Origin: Methylorubrum rhodinum
GTDB lineage: Bacteria > Pseudomonadota > Alphaproteobacteria > Rhizobiales > Beijerinckiaceae
DNA length: 64,000 nt
Direction of reading: 5' to 3'
Assembly (NCBI RefSeq): GCF_014199935.1
Contig: NZ_JACHOP010000026.1
Span: forward strand, 1 to 64,000
Shown: positions 52,603 to 62,900 of the stretch, one piece after another
Layout: every line of letters begins with the position of its first letter
Position numbering within the stretch: the stretch's first letter is position 1
Program-made: the position numbers and the translations under genes
Notes under the pieces: model-generated
Seen by the model: the letters and a program-made list of their open reading frames with translations, nothing else
Database searches by the model: none
What the model was told of the DNA's origin: nothing

Positions 52603-54933
52603 ATGGCCGTGACGAAGAGCGTGAACGGGCTCATCGCCGAGGAGTTGGGCGTCCGCGAGGGGCAGGTCGCGGCGGCGGTCGAGCTGCTCGACGGCGGCTA
52701 CACGGTCCCCTTCGTCGCCCGCTACCGCAAGGAGGCGACCGGCTCGCTCGACGACGCGCAACTCCGCACGCTCGCCGAGCGCCTCGTCTACCTGCGGGAC
52801 CTCGCCGAGCGCCGCGCCGCCATCACCGAGAGCATCCGGGCACAGGGCAAGCTGACGCCCGACCTCGCCACGGCCATCGCCGGCGCCGAGACCAAGGCGC
52901 GGCTGGAAGACATCTACCTGCCGTTCCGCCCCAAACGCCGGTCCAGGGCGCAGACTGCCCGCGAAGCTGGCTTGGGGCCTCTCGCCGACATTCTGCTGGC
53001 CAAGCCCGAGACGCATCCCGAGCGGGCGGCGCAAGCCTATGTCGCGGCCGACAAGGGCATCGACTCCACGGAGGCCGCCCTGGAGGGCGCCCGCGCCATC
53101 CTGATCGAGCGCTTTGCCGAGGATGGCGACCTGATCGGGCGCCTGCGCGAGGACTTCTGGCGCACCGGCGAGGCGGTCTCGCGCGTGCGCAAGGGCAAGG
53201 GGGCGACGGGCCAGAAGTTCGCGGATTACTTCGACTGGCGCGAGCGCCTCGAGAAGATGCCCTCGCACCGGGTGCTGGCGCTGTTTCGCGGCGAGGCCGA
53301 GGAGGTGTTGGAGATCGGGCTCGCGGCCGAGGGCGAGGATTCGCCCTCCGGCCTCCCCGGCCCGTTCGAGCTGGCGGTGTGCCGCCGCCACGCCGTCTCG
53401 GCCCGCGGGCGCCCGGCCGATGCGTGGTTGCTGGAGACCGTGCGGGTCGCTTGGCGCACCAAGATCCGCACCGGCATCAAGGCGGACCTGCGCACCCGCC
53501 TGTTCGAGCGCGCCGAGGACGCCGCCGTGAAGGTGTTCGCCGGCAACCTCAAGGACCTGCTGCTGGCCGCCCCCGCGGGCGGCCGCGCCACCCTCGGGCT
53601 CGATCCGGGCTACCGCAACGGCGTGAAGGCGGCCGTCGTGGACGCCACCGGCAAGGTGCTCGCGGTCGAGACCACCTATCCGCACGAGCCGCAGCGGCGC
53701 TGGAACGAGGCCGTGGCCTCGCTCGGAAAACTCTGCCGCCGATACAGTGTCGAGCTGATCGCGGTCGGCAACGGCACCGCCTCGCGCGAGACCGACCGGC
53801 TCGCCGCCGAGATTCTCGCCGCCAACCCCGACCTGTCCATGGCCAAGGTGATGGTCTCGGAGGCCGGCGCCTCGGTCTATTCCGCCTCCGCCATCGCCTC
53901 CAAGGAGCTGCCCGATCTCGACGTGTCGCATCGCGGCGCCGTCTCGATCGCGCGCCGCCTTCAGGACCCGCTGGCCGAACTCGTGAAGATCGACCCGAAA
54001 TCCATCGGCGTCGGCCAGTACCAGCACGATATCGGCGAGCAGAAGCTGTCGCGCTCGCTCGATGGCGTGGTCGAGGACGCGGTGAACGCGGTCGGCGTCG
54101 ATGTGAACACGGCCTCCGTGCCGCTTCTCGCCCAGGTGTCGGGCCTGGGCGAGTCGGTGGCGGCCAAGATCGTGGCCCACCGCGACGGCAATGGCCCGTT
54201 CCGCACCCGCGCGGCGCTCAAGAAAGTGCCGGGGCTCGGCCCCAAGACGTTCGAGCTCGCCGCGGGCTTCCTGCGCATCCCCGACGGGGCCGACCCGCTC
54301 GACCGCTCCGGCGTCCACCCGGAGGCCTATCCGGTGGTGCGGCGCATCCTCGAAGCGACGAAGAGCGACATCAAGGTGCTGATCGGCAATTCGACTGTCC
54401 TCGGCGGGCTCGCGCCTGAGCGCTTCGCCGACGAGCGCTTCGGCATGCCGACCGTGCGCGACATCATCGCTGAGTTGGAAAAGCCCGGCCGCGATCCCCG
54501 CCCCGCCTTCAAGACCGCGAGCTTTCAGGAGGGCGTCGAAAAGATCTCCGACCTCAAGCCGGGGATGCAGTTGGAGGGCGTCGTCACCAACGTCGCGGCC
54601 TTCGGCGCCTTCGTCGATGTCGGCGTCCATCAGGACGGACTCGTGCACATCTCGGCGATGGCGCGTCGCCGCATCGCCTCCCCTGCCGAGGTGGTGAAGG
54701 CGGGCGACGTGGTGCGGGTTCTGGTGCTGTCGGTGGATGGGCCGCGCAAGCGCATCGGGTTGTCGATGCGGCTGGACGATCCGGTGGACGGGACGCTGGC
54801 GGCCCCGCGTAATGCCGGGCCGCGACCGGCTCCCGTGGCGCATAAGCCGGCGCCGCAGGCTTCCCAGCCGGAGCGGGGTGGGGCGCTGGCCGATGCGTTT
54901 CGGCGGGCCAAGGGGCAGCCGTCGGGACGGTAA
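52603..54933 (+). CDS. tex: Tex family RNA-binding transcription accessory protein
   Basis: This 776-residue protein has the full Tex layout. It shows an N-terminal helix-turn-helix region (YTVPFVARYRKEATGSLDD), a YqgF-like RNase H fold (LGLDPGYRNGVKAAVVDATG), helix-hairpin-helix motifs (VSGLGESVAAKIVAHRD and VPGLGPKTFELAAGFLRI) and a C-terminal S1 RNA-binding domain (LEGVVTNVAAFGAFVDVGVH). It ends in a Pro/Ala/Arg-rich tail. Tex proteins bind nucleic acid at transcription complexes. ATG 52603 gives MAVTKSVNGLIAEELG. Confidence 0.95.
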   Translation: MAVTKSVNGLIAEELGVREGQVAAAVELLDGGYTVPFVARYRKEATGSLDDAQLRTLAERLVYLRDLAERRAAITESIRAQGKLTPDLATAIAGAETKARLEDIYLPFRPKRRSRAQTAREAGLGPLADILLAKPETHPERAAQAYVAADKGIDSTEAALEGARAILIERFAEDGDLIGRLREDFWRTGEAVSRVRKGKGATGQKFADYFDWRERLEKMPSHRVLALFRGEAEEVLEIGLAAEGEDSPSGLPGPFELAVCRRHAVSARGRPADAWLLETVRVAWRTKIRTGIKADLRTRLFERAEDAAVKVFAGNLKDLLLAAPAGGRATLGLDPGYRNGVKAAVVDATGKVLAVETTYPHEPQRRWNEAVASLGKLCRRYSVELIAVGNGTASRETDRLAAEILAANPDLSMAKVMVSEAGASVYSASAIASKELPDLDVSHRGAVSIARRLQDPLAELVKIDPKSIGVGQYQHDIGEQKLSRSLDGVVEDAVNAVGVDVNTASVPLLAQVSGLGESVAAKIVAHRDGNGPFRTRAALKKVPGLGPKTFELAAGFLRIPDGADPLDRSGVHPEAYPVVRRILEATKSDIKVLIGNSTVLGGLAPERFADERFGMPTVRDIIAELEKPGRDPRPAFKTASFQEGVEKISDLKPGMQLEGVVTNVAAFGAFVDVGVHQDGLVHISAMARRRIASPAEVVKAGDVVRVLVLSVDGPRKRIGLSMRLDDPVDGTLAAPRNAGPRPAPVAHKPAPQASQPERGGALADAFRRAKGQPSGR

Positions 54934-54940
54934 GGCACGT

Positions 54941-55050
54941 CCCCTCCCCCTTGCGGGGAGGGGTTCGGGGTGGGGGTCGGGCAGGATGAGGCGTCGCGGT
55001 CCCTCCTGAACCACCCCCACCTCCAACTCCTCCCCGCAAGGGGGAGGAGA
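54941..55050. repeat. Family A long palindromic repeat, copy 3
   Basis: CCCTCCCCCTTGCGGGGAGG and CTCCTCCCCGCAAGGGGGAG are the outer arms. Inner arms GGGGTGGGGGT and ACCACCCCCACC also pair. It fills the gap between the convergent tex and molybdopterin oxidoreductase genes. Confidence 0.85.
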
Positions 55051-55060
55051 GAAGCGCTGG

Positions 55061-57223
55061 TCAGTTCGAGCGCGAGACCTCGACCAGATTGTCCGAGAAG
55101 GACGGCGCGTGGCCCATGTCGGTGAAGGCGCCCGACGAGATGCTGTTGACCGTGCCCTCGTTGAGCTGGCGCCAGTAGCCCAGCGTCGCCACCACGATGC
55201 CGGCGTTCACGTCGTCGGTGATGCGCGCCACGCCCTTGAAGGCGCCGCGGTCGTTGCCGACCTGGACCCGGTCGCCGTTGCGGATGCCGCGGGCGTCGGC
55301 GTCGGCTTGGTTGATCATCACGAACTGCTCGCCCTGGCCCTTCTGCTTGTCCTCCATGTTCGCGTAGCAGGAGTTCAGGAAGTAGTGGCTTTTCGGCGAG
55401 ACGATGTTGAGCGGGAAGCGCTTGGCGAGCTCGGGATCGTTCGTGTGCGACTCGCGCGGGCCGAGGTAGTCGGGCAGCGGGTCGAGCGCCTCGCCGGGCT
55501 GGAAGCCCTCGTACATCTGCCGGAACGGGGGGGCGACGAAGTTCGTGGCGCCCTCGACCATGAACATGCACTTGCCGGTCGGCGTCGGGAAGTTGCCTTT
55601 CCGGTGCGGCGCGCGGTCGTCCGGCGTGCCGACCTTGAGACGGGCGAAGCCGTGCTCGCGCATGTAGGCCAGATCGATGCCCTCGCAGGCCGGCGACGAC
55701 CAATCGACGTAGTGCTCGAGGCACTCCGAGTCGGTCCACTTGAAGTTCTCTTCCTCGTAGCCGAGCCGCGCGGCGAGCTGGCGGAAGATCTCGTTGTTCG
55801 GGATCGCCTCGCCCGGCGCCTCGGCGCATTTGGTGTTGTAGGTGAGGTAGAGGTGGCCCCAGGACAGGATCATGTCCTCCATCTCCGCGCCCATGGTCGC
55901 CGGCAGCAGGATGTCGGCGTAGGAGGCGGTGTCGGAGATGAAATGCTCGGCCGAGACCATGAACAGGTCCTCGCGCATCAGCCCCTCGACGATCTTGTCG
56001 GTCTCGGGCGCCTGCGTGACGGGGTTCGAGTTCCAGCACATCATCGATAGGATCGGCGGGTCGAGCTGCATCTCGCCGGTCAGCGCCCGGCCGATCTGCA
56101 GGTTCGAGACGACGCGGGTGCCCTCCGGGATCAGGTCCGGGCGGCAGATGACGTCGAACTTGTAGGGGTGCTCCCAGACGCCGAACTGGGTGATGCCGCC
56201 GCCGACATGGCGCCACGCGCCGGTCAGCGCCGGGATGCAGGCGACCGCCCGGATGGTCTGGCCGCCGCCGTAATGCCGCTCCAGCGCCACGCCGATGCGG
56301 ATGCCCACCGGCTGCTCGGTCGCCATCTCGCGGGCGAGCTTGCGGATGTCGTCAGCGGAGACGCCGGTGATCTCGGCGGCCCATTCGGGCGTGCGGGTGC
56401 TGGCGCGCTCCTTCAGCTCGGGGAAGCCGACCGTGTAATTGTCGACATAGTCCTGATCGACCAGCCCCTGTTCGATGATCGAGTTGATCAGCGCCATGGC
56501 GAGCGCGCCGTCGGTGCCGGGCTTGGGGGCGATGTGCCAGTCGGCGGCCTTGGCGGTGCGCGAGGCGTAGGTGTCGATCACGACGACCTTGGCGCCCTTC
56601 TTCTGCGCGTCCTTCACGATCGCCCAGTGGTGCAGGTTGGTGCTGACCGAGTTGCAGGCCCAGATGACGATGTACTTGGAGTGGATGTAGCTGTCCGGGT
56701 CGAGGCCGGCGGTCGGGCCGACGGTGAGGAGCCACGCGGTGCAGGAGCCCTCGCCGCAGAAGGTGCGCTCGGTGACGGTGGCGCCCATGCGGTTGAAGAA
56801 GGCGTCGCCACCGTTGAGCCCGTGCACGAGGCCCTGGTTGCCGAGATAGCTGTAGGGCGCGATGGCCTGCGGGCCGTACTGGTCGATGATGCCCTTCCAG
56901 CGCGATACGATGGTGTCCAGCGCCTCGTCCCAGCTGATGCGCTCGAACGCCTTCGAGCCCTTCGGGCCGACCCGCTTCATCGGGTAGAGCAGCCGGTCGG
57001 GATGGTAGTGGCGCTTCTCGTAATCCTTCAGCTTCACGCAGAGGCCGCCGCGGGTCATCGGATGATCCGGGTTTCCGCGCACGCCCTGGAGCTGGCCGTC
57101 CTTGACGTCGAACAGCATCGAGCAGGTGTCGGGGCAATCGTGCGGGCAACCGCCGAAGAACGTCTCCGTCAGGCTCTCGGCCTCGGCGACGATCAGGGAG
57201 TCCGGCTTGACGATCTCGTTCAT
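55061..57223 (-). CDS. Molybdopterin oxidoreductase, Fdh4A-like
   Basis: This 720-residue protein has an N-terminal [4Fe-4S] cluster (GGCPHDCPDTC, then GGLCVKLKDYE) and the bis-MGD fold (GEGSCTAWLLTVGPT, WACNSVSTNLHHWAIV, VVIDTYASRTAKAADW, MMCWNSNPVTQAPE, DILLPATMGAE). No twin-arginine signal is visible, so it should be cytoplasmic. It resembles the catalytic subunit of the fourth formate dehydrogenase reported in Methylobacterium extorquens, but formate as substrate is inference. No partner subunit gene is adjacent. The gene has its own A/T-rich upstream region. Confidence 0.85.
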   Translation of the reverse strand: MNEIVKPDSLIVAEAESLTETFFGGCPHDCPDTCSMLFDVKDGQLQGVRGNPDHPMTRGGLCVKLKDYEKRHYHPDRLLYPMKRVGPKGSKAFERISWDEALDTIVSRWKGIIDQYGPQAIAPYSYLGNQGLVHGLNGGDAFFNRMGATVTERTFCGEGSCTAWLLTVGPTAGLDPDSYIHSKYIVIWACNSVSTNLHHWAIVKDAQKKGAKVVVIDTYASRTAKAADWHIAPKPGTDGALAMALINSIIEQGLVDQDYVDNYTVGFPELKERASTRTPEWAAEITGVSADDIRKLAREMATEQPVGIRIGVALERHYGGGQTIRAVACIPALTGAWRHVGGGITQFGVWEHPYKFDVICRPDLIPEGTRVVSNLQIGRALTGEMQLDPPILSMMCWNSNPVTQAPETDKIVEGLMREDLFMVSAEHFISDTASYADILLPATMGAEMEDMILSWGHLYLTYNTKCAEAPGEAIPNNEIFRQLAARLGYEEENFKWTDSECLEHYVDWSSPACEGIDLAYMREHGFARLKVGTPDDRAPHRKGNFPTPTGKCMFMVEGATNFVAPPFRQMYEGFQPGEALDPLPDYLGPRESHTNDPELAKRFPLNIVSPKSHYFLNSCYANMEDKQKGQGEQFVMINQADADARGIRNGDRVQVGNDRGAFKGVARITDDVNAGIVVATLGYWRQLNEGTVNSISSGAFTDMGHAPSFSDNLVEVSRSN

Positions 57224-57293
57224 GGTTCCTCCGCGCTCGAGCCGGGGCCTCGTTCAATGGGCCGGGCTTCGATGGCTGGAGGCAGCATGCCTC

Positions 57294-57304
57294 ATTCTAA
57301 GAAT
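57294..57304. promoter_or_regulatory. ATTCTAAGAAT palindrome upstream of molybdopterin oxidoreductase
   Basis: A small perfect dyad (ATTCT-A-AGAAT) lies within the A/T-rich stretch 57290-57325, about 70 bases before the gene start. It could be a regulator or promoter element. The evidence is symmetry and position only. Confidence 0.35.
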
Positions 57305-57375
57305 AATTCAAAATCGTCATTCGCCACCGGTACGATAGCGCACGGTGACGTGAAAAGATTCGGACGTGAACAGGA

Positions 57376-57401
57376 CCGGGACCGCGGCGCCGCGGTCCCG
57401 G
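57376..57401. terminator. Perfect 26-bp palindrome after glgB
   Basis: CCGGGACCGCGGC and GCCGCGGTCCCGG are exact reverse complements, beginning 11 bases beyond the glgB stop. It probably ends the glgE-treS-glgB transcript, although there is no T-tract. Confidence 0.7.
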
Positions 57402-57412
57402 AGAGCGCCGGA

Positions 57413-59767
57413 TCAGCCCTCGCGCACGAGGATGAGCGTCGCCAGCGGCGGCAGGGTCAGGCGCAGCGAATGGGGCTGCCCGTGGCTCGCCTCGGCCTCC
57501 GACTGGACCCCGCCCATGTTGCCGACGTTGGAGCCGCCGTAGCGCTCGGCGTCGGAGTTGATCGCCTCGCGGTACCAGCCGCCCGTCGGCACGCCGACGC
57601 GGTAGCCCTCGCGCGGCACGGGGGTGAAGTTCGAGACCACGATAACGACCTCGCCGTCAGACTTGCCCTTGCGGGCCCAGGCGATGACCGAGTTGTCGGA
57701 ATCGTCCGCCACCAGCCACTGGAATCCGCCGGGCTCGACGTCGCGGGCGTAGAGCGCCGGGGTGCTGGTGTAGACGTGGTTGAGGTCGCGGATCAGGTCC
57801 TTCACGCCGCCGTGGAGCTTGTCCTCCAAGAGGTGCCAGTCGAGCGACTGGTTGTGGTTCCACTCGCGCTCCTGTCCGAACTCGCCGCCCATGAACAGCA
57901 GTTTCTTGCCGGGGTGCCCCCACATGAAACCGAAATAGGCGCGGAGATTCGCGAATTTCTGCCAGCGGTCGCCGGGCATCTTGCCGAGCAGCGAGCCCTT
58001 CCCGTGCACGACCTCGTCGTGGGAGAGCGGCAGCACGAAGTTTTCCGAGAAGGCGTAGAGCAGCCCGAAGGTCAGGTTGTGGTGGTGGTAGCGCCGATGG
58101 ATCGGGTCCTCGGACATGAACTTCAGGGTGTCGTGCATCCACCCCATGTTCCACTTGAAGCCGAAGCCGAGACCGCCCGTATAGGTCGGATGCGAGACGC
58201 CGGGCCATGAGGTGGACTCTTCCGCCACCGTGATGGTGCCGGGCGCGTGGCTGTAGGTCGCCTCGTTGGTCTTGCGCAGGAAGTTGATGGCGTCGAGGTT
58301 CTCGTTGCCGCCGTACTGGTTCGGGATCCACTCGCCCGCGCGGCGCGAATAGTCGAGGTAGAGCATCGAGGCGACGGCATCCACGCGCAGGCCGTCGAGA
58401 TGGTAGTGCTCCAGCCAGAACCGGGCGTTGGCGGCGAGGAAGGCCGAGACCTCGTCACGGCCGAAATTGTAGATGTAGGTGCCCCAATCCTGATGGAAGC
58501 CCTGGCGCGGGTCGGCATGCTCGTAGAGATGGGTGCCGTCGAACAGGCCGAAGCCGTGGGCGTCGAGGGGGAAGTGGCCCGGCACCCAGTCGAGCAGGAT
58601 GCCGATGCCGGCCTCGTGCGCGGCATCGACGAAGGCGCAGAAGTCTTCCGGCGTGCCGAAGCGGCTCGTCGGCGCGAACAGCGAGACCGGCTGATAGCCC
58701 CAGGAGCCGTCGAACGGGTACTCGGTGATCGGCAGCAGCTCGATATGGGTGAAGCCGAGTTCCTTGACGTAGGGGATCAGCCGCTCGGACAGTTCCTTGT
58801 AAGTGAGGTAGCGGTTGCCCTCGCCGGGCACGCGGGCCCACGAGCCGAGATGGACCTCGTAGACCGACATGGCGGCATGGCGCGGGTCGGCCTTGCCGCG
58901 GGCCTCCATCCAGGCCTTGTCCTGCCAGGACGCCTCGCCGAGGCCGTGCAGGACCGAGGCCGTCTGCGGCGGGTGCTGGGCGCGGAAGGCGAGCGGGTCG
59001 GCCTTCAGCGGCTGCAGGGCGCCGTCGGGGCCGCGGATCTCGAACTTGTAGTTCTGGCCGGCGACGAGGCCGGGGACGAACAGCTCCCACACGCCGCCAC
59101 TGCGCCACAGGCGCATCGGGTGACGGCGCCCGTCCCACTCGTTGAAGTCGCCGACCACGCTGACGCGGCGCGCATTCGGCGCCCAGACGGCGAAGCGGTA
59201 GCCGTCGATGCCGTCGAGCGTCCCGGCATGGGCGCCGAGCACGCGGTAGACGAGGTTGCTGCCGACCTGGCGCAACCCGTCGATCTCGTGCTGCTCCAGC
59301 GAGGGGCCGAAGCCGTAGGGGTCGTGGCGGCGGACGGTCGAGCCGTCCCACAGATCGATCTCGATCTCGTAGAGCGGGCGGCCCTCGCCCTTGACGCTGG
59401 CGACGTAGAACCCGTCCGGATGGACGCGCTCGAACGGCAGGCTCTGGCCGCCGGTGATCAGCCGGGCGCCCTTGGCCTCGGGCAGGATCGCGCGGACCTC
59501 CCAGGCGCCGGGGCCGACCTGATGGGGGCCGAGCACGCCGAAGGCATCGCCGTGGTCGGCCGACATCACCGCGGCAAGGGCCTCGGGGGAGAGCGCGGTG
59601 TCGCGGGACTGGGAGACCGGGCGGCCGACGCGCGGCGCGGCCTGGTCGCCCGCAAGCGAATCCGTGGGCCGGGGCGTTTGAGCCTCGACCGAGCCTGACC
59701 TGTTCGGGACGTCGGCGGCCGTGCGGCCCTCGTTCGAGGCTGCTGCCTTGTCGTCCAGAGCCGTCAT
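57413..59767 (-). CDS. glgB: 1,4-alpha-glucan branching enzyme
   Basis: This 784-residue GH13 enzyme introduces alpha-1,6 branches into glucan. An N-terminal CBM48-type domain (YRFAVWAPNARRVSVVGDFN) is followed by the barrel. The catalytic aspartate is in DGLRVDAVASMLYLDYSR, the glutamate in TVAEESTSWPG and the transition-state aspartate in LPLSHDEVVHGKG. About 60 N-terminal residues are polar low-complexity and exceed the usual length. The ATG 59767 gives MTALDDKAAAS. It completes the GlgE route with the genes upstream on the same strand. Confidence 0.95.
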   Translation of the reverse strand: MTALDDKAAASNEGRTAADVPNRSGSVEAQTPRPTDSLAGDQAAPRVGRPVSQSRDTALSPEALAAVMSADHGDAFGVLGPHQVGPGAWEVRAILPEAKGARLITGGQSLPFERVHPDGFYVASVKGEGRPLYEIEIDLWDGSTVRRHDPYGFGPSLEQHEIDGLRQVGSNLVYRVLGAHAGTLDGIDGYRFAVWAPNARRVSVVGDFNEWDGRRHPMRLWRSGGVWELFVPGLVAGQNYKFEIRGPDGALQPLKADPLAFRAQHPPQTASVLHGLGEASWQDKAWMEARGKADPRHAAMSVYEVHLGSWARVPGEGNRYLTYKELSERLIPYVKELGFTHIELLPITEYPFDGSWGYQPVSLFAPTSRFGTPEDFCAFVDAAHEAGIGILLDWVPGHFPLDAHGFGLFDGTHLYEHADPRQGFHQDWGTYIYNFGRDEVSAFLAANARFWLEHYHLDGLRVDAVASMLYLDYSRRAGEWIPNQYGGNENLDAINFLRKTNEATYSHAPGTITVAEESTSWPGVSHPTYTGGLGFGFKWNMGWMHDTLKFMSEDPIHRRYHHHNLTFGLLYAFSENFVLPLSHDEVVHGKGSLLGKMPGDRWQKFANLRAYFGFMWGHPGKKLLFMGGEFGQEREWNHNQSLDWHLLEDKLHGGVKDLIRDLNHVYTSTPALYARDVEPGGFQWLVADDSDNSVIAWARKGKSDGEVVIVVSNFTPVPREGYRVGVPTGGWYREAINSDAERYGGSNVGNMGGVQSEAEASHGQPHSLRLTLPPLATLILVREG

Positions 59768-59929
59768 CCAGTCACCTCTTCCGATGCGTCGTGTGGGGCC
59801 GCTTCGATACGACAACGAGCCGGGGCGCTTCGTGCTCCGCCCCGATCGCCGCCGATTGCGTTCGTCGCTCTTTGCGTTTTCTTGGGCCGGACCGCCGCGG
59901 CGCGGGCTCGGCCCGCGCGCGGAAAACAA

Positions 59930-62900
59930 TCAGGCCGACGCGCGGTCGCGCTTGGCCTCGTCCAGCATGTTGAGAACCCCCCGTGCCGGGATTTCGATCC
60001 AATCCGGCCGGTTGTTGACCTCGTAATCGACCTCGTAGAGCGCCTTGGTCAGCAGGCTCAGGCGCAGCAGACGGCTTTGCGTCTCGGCATCCTCCACCGC
60101 CGCCGGGCTCCCGGCGACCGCCTGGCCGTAGCCGTCGAGGAACGCTGCATCGATCATGCCGCGCCACGCGATCGACGCGTTGCGGGCCCGCTCCTCGCTG
60201 TCGCCGAAGCGGGCGGCGATCTCGCGCACCACCGTCTCGGCGCCGTAGGCGAAGGAGCGGAGCATGCCGGCCACGTCCCGCAGCGGCGTCGACTTGGCGC
60301 GGCGCTGCTCGACGGGGCGGGAGGGCTCGCCCTCGAAATCGACGATGATGAGATCGCCCTCCGAGGCCAGCACCTGGCCGAGATGGTAGTCGCCGTGGAT
60401 GCGGGTCTTGGTGGCGCCCCGCAGCGGGCCGGAGGCGAGCGAGGCGATCAGCGCCTCGACCTCGCCGCGGCGGGAGGCCAGGGCCTGGGCGGCCGAGCCC
60501 GGCGACCACGCCGTGATCGCGTCGAGGCCGCGGAAGGCGCGGCTCGCCTGATGGCGGGCGTCGTCGGCGAGCGCCTTGAGGTCGTCCTCGGTGAGCGGCT
60601 CGACCGCGAAGGCCGCGTCCTCGGTCGGCGTCGCGAAGGCCTTGTGCAGCTCCGCCGTGCGCTGCCCGAGCAGGATCGCCCAGCGCAGGTGCGAGGCGAA
60701 CGCCTCCTCCGGGCTCGGCGCCTCGCTCTCCGGGGCGAGCACGACGGTGTCGAAATCGCGCCGCAGGCCCTCCAGCATCAGCGTCCAGGCATCGCCCTGG
60801 TTGAGGACGAACTTTTGCAGCAGCGCGAGCGCCGTGCGGGTGCCGTCCTCGGCGACATGTTCGACCACGCCGAGCAGCGCCGGGGTGTTGGCGAAGTGGG
60901 CTTCCTCGGTGAGGAAGCGGCCGATCTCGATCTCCGGATGGGTGCCCGGCTGGAGACGCCGCAAGAGCTTGAGCATCATCCGGGCGCCGATGGCGATGGA
61001 GGTGTTGCTCTGCTCCGCCGAGAGGCGGCGCACGTCGGAGGCCTCGAACCGCACCTCCGGGTCGTAGGCCGAGGTGGTCGAGAACACGATCTTTCCGCGC
61101 TCTGAGGGAATCGTCGCGCCGTCGCGCATCGCCTCGATCAGGGCGACGGCGAAAGGCGCGGCGGCGGCGGCCTCGTAGAGCAGGCCGGTGCGCGGTCCGC
61201 GGCGCACGCGCGCCACCGCGTGGTCGAGCAGAGCCTCGTCCTCGCGGCCCTCGTCGACGGCGAGCGGCACGAAGTAATCCTGGCGCTCGCCGTTGGCGAG
61301 CGTCACGGCCACCCGCGGCAGCAGGAACTTGCCCTCGCCGGAGCCGTCCTTGACGATGGCGCTGTCGTCGACCTGCACCCCCTTGATGCGCGAGCCCTTG
61401 GCGCCGAACCAGCGGCGCGAGTTGATGAAGGCCGGGGCGACCGTGCGCTCGAAGGCGATGCGCTCGCGGCCCCTGATCAGGGTCTCGACGCCGCCGGTCA
61501 GAACCAGCGTGAACAGCTCCGGGGTCGCGGGCTGCGGACCGATCTCACCCGTGTTCGCCGCCGAGAGCGAGAACCAGTAGAAGCCGTAGGCCGGCAGCGT
61601 CAGCAGGTAGGGCAACTCGCCGATGGCCGGGAACTGGCTGCCGCCGGTGAGCTCCACCGGGATCGCCCCACGCAGGTCCGAAAGATCGAGCTGCACGGCC
61701 TGCGGCGCCCGCGAGAGGTTCGCCACGCACAGGATGCGCTCGCCCTCGTGCTCACGCAGCCACGCCAGCACCTTGCGGTTGGTGGGGTAGAGGAACTGGA
61801 TCGCGCCGCGTCCCAGCGCGACCGAGTTGTTGCGGATCGCGATCATGCGCCGCGTCCAGTTGAGCAAGCTGGTCTGCGCCTGGGTCTGCGCCTCGACGTT
61901 GATCGCGTCGTAGCCGTAGATCGGGTCCTGGATCGCGGGCAGGAACAGGCGCTGCGGGTTGGCCCGGGAGAAGCCGCCGTTGCGGTCGGGCGACCACTGC
62001 ATCGGCGTGCGCACGCCGTCGCGGTCGCCGAGATAGATGTTGTCGCCCATGCCGATCTCGTCGCCGTAATAGAGCACCGGCGTGCCGGGCATCGACAGGA
62101 CGAGGGATTTCATCAGCTCGATCTTGCGCCGGTCGTTCTCCAGCAGCGGCGCGAGGCGGCGGCGGATGCCGAGATTGATGCGGGCGCGCCGCTCGGCGGC
62201 GTAGAACGACCAGAGGTAATCACGCTCCTCGGCCGTGACCATTTCGAGCGTCAGCTCGTCGTGGTTGCGCAGGAAGATCGCCCATTGGCAGCCCTCCGGG
62301 ATTTCCGGGGTCTGGCGCATGATGTCGGTGATCGGGTGCCGGTCCTCGCGGGCGATCGCCATGTACATGCGGGGCATCAGCGGGAAGTGGAACGCCATGT
62401 GGCATTCGTCGCCGTCGCCGAAATACTGTGCGGTCTCCTCCGGCCACTGGTTGGCTTCCGCCAGCAGCATCCGGTCGGGATAGCTCTCGTCGAGCGCCGC
62501 ACGAATCGCCTTGATGACGTCGTGGGTCTCCTTGAGGTTCTCGCAGTTCGTGCCGTCGCGCTCGATCAGGTAGGGGATCGCGTCGAGGCGAAGCCCGTCG
62601 ACGCCCATGTCGAGCCAGTAGCGCATGGTCTCGATGACAGCTTCGAGCACCTTCGGGTTGTCGAAGTTGAGGTCGGGCTGGTGGCTATAGAAGCGGTGCC
62701 AGAAATACTGCTTGGCGACCGGGTCCCAGGTCCAGTTCGAGGCTTCCGTGTCGAGGAAGATGATGCGGGTGTCGCCGTAGGGCTCGTCGGTGTCCGACCA
62801 GACGTAGAAGTCGCGCTCCGGTGAGCCGGGAGGCGCCTCGCGGGCGCGCTGGAACCACGGGTGCTGGTCGCTCGTGTGGTTGATGACGAGCTCGGTGATG

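Noticed and set aside
52426..55026. An 866-codon minus-strand frame opposite tex
   Set aside because: It is antisense to a full-length Tex gene, has low-complexity composition and shows no recognisable motif.
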